Part shown: one piece after another, positions 24,552 through 33,200 of the stretch | Position numbering within the stretch: the first letter of the stretch is position 1 | Layout of the letters: each line of letters begins with the position of its first letter | NCBI RefSeq assembly: GCF_900176515.1 | Contig: NZ_FWXV01000013.1 | Location: 186,001 to 250,000 of the forward strand | Direction of reading: 5' to 3' | Length of the DNA stretch: 64,000 bases | From: Kibdelosporangium aridum | GTDB taxonomy: Bacteria > Actinomycetota > Actinomycetes > Mycobacteriales > Pseudonocardiaceae | Notes under the pieces: generated by a model | Told to the model about the DNA's origin: nothing | The model's input: only the letters and a program-made list of their open reading frames with translations | Database searches by the model: none | Position numbers and translations under genes: made by a program

Positions 24552-25121
24552 TCAGCGTTGCGGTTTGGCGTGCACGGCCCCTTTGAGCTCGTGAAAACCC
24601 GGTGTCGACGCGACGAGCAGCGTGCCGTCCCATAGCCGCCCGGCGGGTTCGCCGACCGGGATCTTGGAGATGACCGGCCCGAAGAACGCGGCTCCGTCTG
24701 CCACGATGATCGGGGTGCCGACGTGCGGGCCGAGGTGGTTCATCGCTTCGGCGTGTGACGCGCGGACGGCGTCGTCGTACTCCGGTCCGGCCGAGGCGAG
24801 TTCGGTGGGCAGCCCGGCACGTTCCAACGCGGGGGCGAAGGTGCCGATCCACTCGTCAGAGCCGTTCCACAGTTCGGTGTAGAAGCGGCCGAGCGCTTCG
24901 CTGCCGTATTTCTGTGCCACGGCAGCGCAAACGCGAACCGGGTACCAGAGATATCCCTCGGGGTCGCCTTCCGGGTCGTCGTCGCGGCCTTCGTTGAGCA
25001 CCGACAGGCTCATCACGTGCCAGCGGATCTCAACCGGCCGGACCTTCGTGACCTCGATCAGCCAGCGCGAGGTCGTCCAGGTGTACGGGCACGACGGGTC
25101 GAACCAGATGTCGGCGATCAT
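24552..25121 (-). CDS. Rv2466c-like thioredoxin-fold protein with CPYT motif
   Basis: ATG 25121 overlaps the TetR stop (ATGA). The 189-residue sequence parallels mycobacterial Rv2466c, a mycothiol-dependent nitroreductase: ADIWFDPSCPYTW, TSRWLIEVTKVR, HVMSLSVLNE, VGTPIIVADGAAFFGPV and SKIP.GE.AG.LWD. Rv2466c has a CPWC active site. Here the sequence is CPYT, so only the N-terminal Cys (residue 11) remains and a monothiol mechanism would be required. The operon with TetR suggests induction by a xenobiotic or electrophile, perhaps together with the divergent exporter. Confidence 0.88.
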   Translation of the reverse strand: MIADIWFDPSCPYTWTTSRWLIEVTKVRPVEIRWHVMSLSVLNEGRDDDPEGDPEGYLWYPVRVCAAVAQKYGSEALGRFYTELWNGSDEWIGTFAPALERAGLPTELASAGPEYDDAVRASHAEAMNHLGPHVGTPIIVADGAAFFGPVISKIPVGEPAGRLWDGTLLVASTPGFHELKGAVHAKPQR

Positions 25122-25657
25122 GTCACGATCCCCCTCTCCAAGGTGCGGATCACGGTGGCGGCCACGCCGTGCCGGGAGATGGTCCCCCTGTTCACTTCCT
25201 CGATCCCGGTGTACACCAGCGCCCACAGCACGTGCCGGATCCACTGTGGACTCACGTGACTGTCGAAGACCCCCTCCTGCTGTCCGCGCACGATCAGGTC
25301 CAGTACGGGGTCCTCTTCGGGCGGTTCGTCAGGCGAGACGCCGTAGTTCCGCATGATGTGCGGGTCGTTGAACAGGAACACCAGGCGGTCGCCGACGTGC
25401 AGGTGGGCCGTGACGAGCCGGTGCAGGGCTTCGACGGGGGTGCCTTCGTCGAGTTGTGCCTCGGCGATCGCCTGGCCGATCGCCTCGACGGAATCCTCGA
25501 CCGCGGCCTTGATCAACGTGTCCCGGTCGGGGAAGTAGCGGTGCACGGTCGTGCGCCCGACGCCCGCTGCCTTGGCGATCTCGGGAAGCGTGGCCGTGCG
25601 GTCGCGCGCGAGCACGGACGCGGCCGCGGCGAGGATGGCTGAACGGGTCCTTTCCAC
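25118..25657 (-). CDS. TetR-family transcriptional regulator
   Basis: This 179-residue protein starts at GTG 25657. The N-terminal TetR DNA-binding domain is clear (RSAILAAAASVLARD, then ATLPEIAKAAGVGRTTVHRYF), followed by a helical ligand-binding domain. It is divergent from an ABC exporter. The inverted repeat TGGAAC-N6-GTTCCA lies between them, a typical arrangement for a TetR repressor controlling both itself and an efflux system. Confidence 0.92.
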   Translation of the reverse strand: MERTRSAILAAAASVLARDRTATLPEIAKAAGVGRTTVHRYFPDRDTLIKAAVEDSVEAIGQAIAEAQLDEGTPVEALHRLVTAHLHVGDRLVFLFNDPHIMRNYGVSPDEPPEEDPVLDLIVRGQQEGVFDSHVSPQWIRHVLWALVYTGIEEVNRGTISRHGVAATVIRTLERGIVT

Positions 25658-25685
25658 CCCTAAGTTGTACCATCAACTCCAAAAG

Positions 25686-25703
25686 TGGAACGCCAACGTT
25701 CCA
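25686..25703. promoter_or_regulatory. Inverted repeat TGGAAC-N6-GTTCCA, probable TetR operator
   Basis: This 18-bp palindrome lies in the 68-bp gap between the divergent TetR and ABC exporter starts. A further half-site-like GTTCC occurs at about 25719. Position and symmetry fit autoregulation by the adjacent TetR protein. Confidence 0.6.
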
Positions 25704-25725
25704 TTCTTGTAGTACGGTGTTCCGC

Positions 25726-26475
25726 ATGGTTGTCTCGACGGCCGGCCTGGTCCGGCACTTCCGGATGAAGAAAACCCTGGTGGAAGCGGTGCGAGGGGTC
25801 GACATCGAGATCCGCGACGGCGAACTCGTGGCCCTGTTAGGCCCGAACGGCGCAGGCAAATCGACGCTGTTCCGGATGCTCACGACGTTGCTACCGCCGA
25901 CGTCGGGCACCGCGACCGTGGCGGGCTGCGACATCGTCAAAGACCCCGACGGAGTGCGTGCCCGCATCGGCTACGTCGGGCAGAACAACAGCGCGGGCGA
26001 GAACTACCGGATCCGCGACGAACTGGTCACCCAAGGCCGTAGCCACGGAATGACACGCATCGACGCGGCCAAACGAGCCGACGAAGTCCTCGACCAGCTT
26101 GACTTGACGGCCTTGGCGAAGCGCACACCCGGCACGCTCTCGGGCGGCCAACGCAGGCGCGTCGACATCGCGATGGGCCTGATGCACCGGCCGCGTCTGC
26201 TGTTTCTGGACGAACCGTCGACCGGTCTCGACCCGCAGAGTCGAGCCAACATCTGGGACCACATCTTGCGGCTGCGCGAAGAACTGGGCATGACACTGGT
26301 GCTGAGCACGCACTACCTCGAGGAGGCCGATCGGATGGCCGAACGTGTCGTGGTGATCGACCACGGCAGGGTCATCGCCGACGGAACTCCTGCCCAGCTG
26401 AAGAAGGACCACGAGACGCTCGACGACGTGTTCCTGGCGTTGACCGGCCGGAGCATCCGGGAGGAAGCGGCATGA
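25726..26475 (+). CDS. ABC transporter ATP-binding protein (DrrA-like)
   Basis: The start is ATG 25726 (MVVSTAGLVRHF); a GTG three codons earlier is possible. The 249-residue NBD has Walker A GPNGAGKS, Q-loop GYVGQNN, signature LSGGQRRR, Walker B LLFLDEPSTGLD and the H-loop STHYLEEAD. The layout (EAVRGVDIEIRDGE near the N-terminus, ETLDDVFLALTGR at the end) is typical of DrrA/daunorubicin-type export ATPases. It overlaps the permease start by 4 bases. Confidence 0.94.
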   Translation: MVVSTAGLVRHFRMKKTLVEAVRGVDIEIRDGELVALLGPNGAGKSTLFRMLTTLLPPTSGTATVAGCDIVKDPDGVRARIGYVGQNNSAGENYRIRDELVTQGRSHGMTRIDAAKRADEVLDQLDLTALAKRTPGTLSGGQRRRVDIAMGLMHRPRLLFLDEPSTGLDPQSRANIWDHILRLREELGMTLVLSTHYLEEADRMAERVVVIDHGRVIADGTPAQLKKDHETLDDVFLALTGRSIREEAA

Positions 26476-27206
26476 AGTTCTTGCGCGACACAGCGACCGT
26501 CTTCTCGCGAGAATTCATACCCGCCCTGCGGGACCCGATCAGCCTGGTCTTCGCGATGGGCCAGCCCCTGCTGTTCTTGTTCCTGTTCGGATCACTGCTG
26601 ACAGACTCGTGGCAGTGGTTCGTGCCGGGAATTCTGGTGATGATGTGCCTGTTCGGGCCGATGGGAGCCGGGCATTCCCTGCTGATCGAGCTGACCGGCG
26701 GCTCATTGGAACGGATGCTCGTCACCCCGTTGAGTCGCACAGCGATGCTGATCGGCCGCACCATGAAGGAATCGATCACGCTGCTGGTGCAGGCGGTGCT
26801 GATCATCGCGCTGGGCGCGATCCTCGGCTTCGAGGTCTATCTGGCCGGAGCGCTGGCCGCGCTGGTGATGCTGATCGTGTTCGGGATCGGCCTGAGTTCG
26901 CTGTCGTTCGTGCTGGCGATCAAGTCCCAGCCGAGCGGCGCCTTGTTCTGGGTGGTCACGCAGACGCTGATGTTCCCGTTGATCCTGCTGTCGGGAGTGC
27001 TGCTGCCGATGGACAACGGCCCCGCGTGGCTGCGTGCCGCGGGGGCCGTCAATCCGATCTCGTACATTGTGGACGCTCAACGCGCCTTGTTCGCCGGCCG
27101 GATCATGAATCTCGACGTGCTCTACGGAAGTCTCGTCGCCTGTGCCATCGCGGCGATCGGGTTGATGGTGGGAACCGCGGTGATGCGAAAAGGAGCCCAG
27201 GCGTGA
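26472..27206 (+). CDS. ABC-2 type transporter permease (DrrB-like)
   Basis: This 244-residue permease has about six hydrophobic segments and the ABC-2 pattern LLSGVLLPMD..P.WL followed by NPISYIVDAQRALFAG. Paired with the upstream ATPase, it should form a drug or lipid exporter in the plasma membrane, probably controlled by the divergent TetR. Its stop codon lies within a hairpin shared with the convergent RHS gene. Confidence 0.93.
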   Translation: MKFLRDTATVFSREFIPALRDPISLVFAMGQPLLFLFLFGSLLTDSWQWFVPGILVMMCLFGPMGAGHSLLIELTGGSLERMLVTPLSRTAMLIGRTMKESITLLVQAVLIIALGAILGFEVYLAGALAALVMLIVFGIGLSSLSFVLAIKSQPSGALFWVVTQTLMFPLILLSGVLLPMDNGPAWLRAAGAVNPISYIVDAQRALFAGRIMNLDVLYGSLVACAIAAIGLMVGTAVMRKGAQA

Positions 27207-27225
27207 GGGAGATCCCCACGCCTGG
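27197..27225. terminator. Bidirectional hairpin between ABC permease and RHS gene
   Basis: CCAGGCGTG (27197-27205) and CACGCCTGG (27217-27225) form a perfect 9-bp stem with an 11-nt loop between two convergent genes. No U-tract follows, as is common for actinomycete terminators. Confidence 0.6.
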
Positions 27226-27233
27226 ACGTCACA

Positions 27234-30200
27234 TCACTGTTGCGGCTGTGTCGGTATCACCCTCCTGATCACTGGTCCGCTGTCGAAGTCGCCGTGTCGT
27301 TCCAGGTAGTCCTGGTTGCGGTACATGATCTGCGGGGCACCGGGATTGCCTGCGCCCGTGCCGATGCTGCCGTAGTGGTTCTTTTCCCGCTCAACCGTCG
27401 GCCGGATGCGCGTCTGGCCGCCCGAGTTCACCCACGGCTGGTTGGTGATGTCCACGAAACCGGTGTAGATCGCGGTGTGGCCGGAGTTGCCGTCCCGGGA
27501 GAACGCGATGACATCACCGAGGATCGCGTCCTTGAGCGGGACTACCTGTGTTCCCTTGATGTCCAGGTCAGGGTCGGCGGTTTCGTTCGCGGTCGGTATC
27601 CGCTCCGCGCCGAACCGGAAGCCGAGCACGGAGAACTTGCCGATCTTGATCTGGCTCTGCCACACGTTGCTGACGAACAGGTTGCACTTGTACGTGTCCT
27701 TGGCGAAGTCGCCGAGCGCCCTGTCCTGGTTGTAGGCCTGCATGCCGAGGTTGGCCACAGTCCACTTGAACGTGTCGATGTTCGGCTGGTCCGGCAGGAA
27801 GATCTCCTGGCCGACACCGATCCCGCCCATCGAGATCATGGTGTCGACTTCGGACAGTCCCGCGTCGTAGATGTTCATCGCCACCAGTGTGTCCAGCGGC
27901 ACCCCGGTCTCCCTGGCGATAGCCCACAACGTGTCGCCTGGCTGGGTCTTGAACTGCCTGGTGCTGGCGTCGTACTCGAGTCGGCCGTCGGGGTCTACCA
28001 ACCGTAACGGGTTATGGGCGGCGTACTGGTACGGGTTGAGCCCGATCGTGCCGTCATCCGGTGTGAAGCGGTCGGCCGGGTCGGTCGACTGCCAAACACC
28101 GCTCCGCGGGTCGTAGTAACGAGCGCCGAAGTAGTACAGGCCGGTCTCCGAGTCGAGCTCCTTTCCGGCGAACTTGTACTGCCCGGCTTGCGAAGAGCGC
28201 TCGTTGACCCACGATTCGCCGGATGGGAAGTACTCGTTGTGGTCGGTCACATCGCCTTCGCCGTCGGTCACGTACCCCTGCGAGCCGATGTGGTCGGGAT
28301 GGAAGTAGTACTGCTGGGTCTCCTTGCCCGACGACCGCACGACCTTGGTCGCGAGCCGCTCCTGGCCGACGAAGATGTGCTTGAACTTGGTGGAGTCCCG
28401 TTCGGTGAACCCGGGGCTGGGGTACAGGTTGATGTCGCCCTGTGCGTCCTTGACGACCCGGTTTCCTTGGTCGTCGTAGGTGAACCGGACCGCGGGGTCG
28501 GCGTTGCGGTCGCACGAGGCCTGCTCGCGTGGGATGGCAAGGCTCTTGCCTTCGTGCGTGCACGCCAGCCGGTTCTCATCGTCCCAGATCTGTTGCGTGC
28601 GGTCGTGTCCCTCCTCTTTGTACGTCAGATTGCCATTGGCGTCATACCTGATTTGCTGGGTTCCCACAGTGCTCGGCGCATGCGGGTGACCGCTGTTGTA
28701 GACGTACGGGTTCTTGTAGGTCGTCTTGCCGACGGTGTGGTTGTTGAGCGTGTTCTTCTGGTCTTTCAGAGTGATGTTGTTGACCGTGTCGTACGCCATG
28801 GTCAGCTGGTAGCGGTTGACCTTGTCGTCCCGGCCCCGATATTCACCGGTCGCGCTGGTGAGACGGCTCAGGTCGTCGTAGCCGAACGTCTGCACGGTCG
28901 GACCACCGACTTCCGGCCCGTGCTTACCGGGCTTCGGCCGGTCGTTGCGCAACGACGTGACATTGCCGAGGTGGTCGTAGTCGTAGTTCAGTTTCTGCAG
29001 CACATCTCCATTGGCTACTTTGGACTCCAGGGTTTGCAGGCGACGGTCAGTGGTGTCGTACGTGTAAACCGTCCGGCCGCCGTTGCCGGTGTCCTGCAAG
29101 GCGCGCTGCTCGAACCTGTCGTAGTCGAGGCGCTTCAAATACGGGTAGGAGATCCCGTGCTTCGAGCCCGTGGCCTGGTCCACCAGACCACCACTGTTGT
29201 ATCGATACGTCAGCAGTTCGCCGTCCGGGAAGGTCATCTGCAGCACGCGGTTCCAGCTGTCATGCCGGTACTGCGTGGTGTACGCCTTGCCCAGGACCGT
29301 TCGGGTCTCCTTGGCGAGTTCACCCAGCGGTCCGTACGCGCGATCCGCTGTTCCGGCGCCGTCCGTCACGCGCGTGACCCGTCCGGCAGCATGGTGAGGC
29401 GCGCCAGGAGGTCCGTATGTGTAGGTGATGTTGTTGGCGGGGAACATGGGGTATCGCACGGCGGTGAGCCGGTTGAAGTCGTAGTCGTAGTCGACGGACC
29501 TGGTGATCGCCCCGAGGTTGGCGGTGATCAGCTTGACCGGGTTGTCGGCGAGGTCGTACTGAGTCTCGGTACGGCCGGTGTCCGGGTTGTCGACAACCGT
29601 CTTGCGCCCGAAGTTGTCGTACGACGACTGCGTGATGTTGTTGCGATCATCCACGACACGCAGCAGCTGGCCGAGCGGGTCGTAGGCGTAGCTGGTGAAG
29701 ATCGCGGGCTGGTTGCCCTTCGGGTTGCTCTCCTTCACCGTGGTCACTTCGTCACGGATGTTGCGGTACGTGCGCGACTCGATCCCGTTGGCGTCCTTGG
29801 ACACCGTCTCGAACTGCGTCAGCCCGAGCCGGTCGGTCGCGAACCCGAACGACACCGTGGTTTCCGTGTTGTCCGGCATGACGGTCTTCGTGACCCGGTC
29901 CAAGATGTCGAAGGAAGTCCGGGTCGGTGTGACGCTGTCGAACGCGGGGGCGAACTTGACGTTGTCCGGTCCCTTCGGCTCACTCGTCGGATAGTGCATT
30001 TCGGTGGTACGGCCAAGGAAGTCGTACTTCATCCGGCCGGACACCGTCATGCCGTTGGCCGGCGCGGCGCTCGGTGAAACGTGCAGTGCCGCGTCCTTCT
30101 TGGTCTGCACAACGCGGTTGAGCCCGTCGACGAACTGGATCGTGTCGATGGTGTCGGCGCGGATGCCGCCCGCGTCCCGGTCGATGTGCCGTGTGACGGC

Positions 30201-33200
30201 GTAGGCGACCGGAGCCTCGGGGTGGTACTCGAAGTCGATCGTGACCTTGTTGTCCGCGATCTCGTACGGCCCGGTCACCGAGTCGATCCGGCCGAACGGG
30301 TCGAACACGTGCCGCAGCTGCTGGTTGTTGTGATCGGTCGTGGTCTCGGCCTGGCCGAACTTGAGGTTGGTCGTGCTGCTCGACCGCAGCCCGAAGCTGT
30401 CGGTCACCGCCTCAAGGTGGGTGTTGACCACCGGATCATAGGTGTAGCCGACCCGATATCGCTGGCTGAACTTGTTGGGCGGCCCGGTGACCGACGTCAA
30501 GTTGCCGAAGTCGTCGTAGGTCATGTCGGTGACCGCCACGTCCCCGTTCTCCAGCAACGCCCGGTGCTGGGTCTGCCTGCCCATCCGGCAGTCCACATCG
30601 GACTCACGATGCCGCATCACCTTGCGGTTGCCCAGGACATCGACCGTGTGCGGGACGTCCAGAATGCGTTTGTCCTGGCATTCAGGGAAGTCCGTGGTGT
30701 ATCGAGTGATCGTCTCGACGTCGTCGGCGGGCCCGGGTTCACCGGGTTCGAACTGCCTGGTGACGTTGCCGATGTCGTCGTAGGTGACCTCGCTGTAGGT
30801 CTGCTTCACCGGTGCGGCACGGCCTTCGTAGAACCGCTTGTCCGTGCGGATCGGCTGCGACCAGATCGACGCGTTGCGCTTGGTCAGATCGACCGTCGCG
30901 GCAAGGATGTCACGCGGTTTGTAGGTGTACAGGATTTCGGTGAACGGCTTGCCCGCGGCGTCTGTCGTGATCTCGCGCTTGACCTGGCCACGCAGGTAGT
31001 AGCCGTCGTGGAACTCCCTGGTGATGCTCCGGTAGACCGCCTCGGGGTCACGGTGTTCCTCGACGATCTTGCGGTAGCCGTGGAACTCGCGCTCGAACCG
31101 GTCATACAGGCCACCTTCGTAGCGGAACGTGGTCACCTGGGTGTCGTTGCCGTCGCCTGGCAGACCGTCGTTCATGGTCACCTTCGACAGAACCCAACGC
31201 GACTGCGGCAGGTCATAGGTGTTGCCGTCCCGCGCGTAATCCAGGTCGATCCGGCCGCCCATCGGCCGGTGCACGCTCTTGAGCAGGTTGGTACGGCCGG
31301 TCTTGTTCTGCGCGAACACCAACTCGTTGTCCTTCGTGGACTGCAAGTGATCGGCGTAGCCGTCACCGTCGATGTCGCGCAGCATCCGCTCGGTCCGGCT
31401 GGTCCCAGTGTCCGTGTGCCCACCGGGATTGGTGATCACGCAGCCGAAGACGCCGAAACACAGCGAGAACCGGAAGTACGCGCCCGCCGCGAGCTTGCTG
31501 TTCTGGTCGAGGTTGATCCCGGCGAGGCTGCCGTTGAACGGCTGCGCCTGGGTGAACCCGCTGCCGGTGTTCATCGCGACCCTGATCGGGTCACCGTCGA
31601 AGACCCGGTCGAGCAGGCCGTCACCGTTGACGTCCACCAGGCTCGCCTTGGCCGACGCCCGGCCGTGGTTGAGCGACGCGCCACCAGCCAGACCATAGAA
31701 GTCCGTGTTGAAGCCGATGTTCACGCCTTCGTTGCTCATCGTGCCGTCGTGCAGGCCGCCACCGGGCCACGGTTCGCTCTGGTCAGCGAACTTCCAGCCC
31801 AGGTTGAGCGTCACGCGCCCGTCCGCTGTCACCCGGTCAGGCAGGCTGTCGCCGTTGATGTCGAGGAGGTCGAACTTCTCGGTCGACTTGCCCGTGCCGA
31901 GGCTCCCGCCGACACCCAGCGGCGGCATGTCGTTGCCGGACTGGGCGCTGTTCGCGGTGCTGTTGGCCGGGGGAGTGGCGTGGCCGCGGCCTGTGGTGAT
32001 GGTCCGTGCCGCGCTTCCAGCGCTGGCGTTGCCGCTCACGTTGCTGCTTTCCCGGACCTTGTTGCTGCCCGGCAGCGTGCCCCGGTTGGCGGTGAGCACG
32101 CCGGTTTCGTCGGAGAACTGGACGCGCCCGCCCGCGACCACGTCCGGGAAGCCGTCGCCGTTCATGTCGAGGTAGTCGACTTCGGCCGAGCTGTCGCCGA
32201 ACGAGACGCTGCCGCCTGCCGTGCCCACGTCACCGCCGATCGACCCGGTCAGCGAGGTCTGCTTGGACCGCGACACCCGCGCGGGTGCGTTGAGGTCCTC
32301 GAAGTCCGACGACTTCGGCAGGTCGACCGACTCGCCACCGTAGCGGGAACTGCTGACGGTTTGCCGTGCGACAAAGGACGACCCGCTCGCCGACCACCGG
32401 TTTTCCTTAGGCTCCGGGGTGAACTGGACGACCTTCGGCGTGATCACCTTGGGGTCGGCCTCGAAGCGCTCCCGGTCCTTCACCGGGTCAAGGGAAGTCG
32501 GCAGCTGACCGCGGTAGTCCTGGTTGATCACCAAGTCCGCCTGGGGGATCGCGCGGGTCGCACGCTCGCCGTTGGCGGCGTAACCCACGACGCCCCAGCC
32601 TCGATACGGCTGCGGGAACGTCTCCTCGGCGGCGGTGCGGTGGAATCCGACTGGGACCTCGGCCGCGTCCGCTGTCGCGCCCCAGCTTTCGACCTGCATG
32701 CCGGTGTCGCGGGTGCTGAAGTCGAACGACAGCACGTCGCCTTCGGTGGCCGGGACGGTGAGCCGCTGCGGCTCGTAAGTCCCGTTGGTCACCTCGATGA
32801 CCTTCTTGCCCAGCAACGCCCCACGCTTCTTGACCGTGAACGTCACCTGGCCGCTGCCGGCGATCTGCAGACGCGGTTCCACTGTCAGATCACCCGTGCG
32901 CGGCGCGGTGAACAGGCCTTGTGGCCGGTCGAGCAGGGCAGACGGGTACATGTCGATCGTCACCGGCGGGTTCGTGGTCACGCCGTCGGCGGTGTAGGTG
33001 ACCGTCGGCACCCAGGCGACCTGGTCGAGGTCGACCGGCGAGTCGATCTTCAGCCGCCATTCCAGCTGTTGGTCCTTGGTGATCGGGATGTCCTGGTCGA
33101 TCCGGACCTCGCCGGTCTCGGTCGACGCCATCGTTCGCTCGAACGCGGGCTGGCCGTCCCGCAGGACCTGCACGGTGACGTCGTCGGTGGTCGCGGCCTT

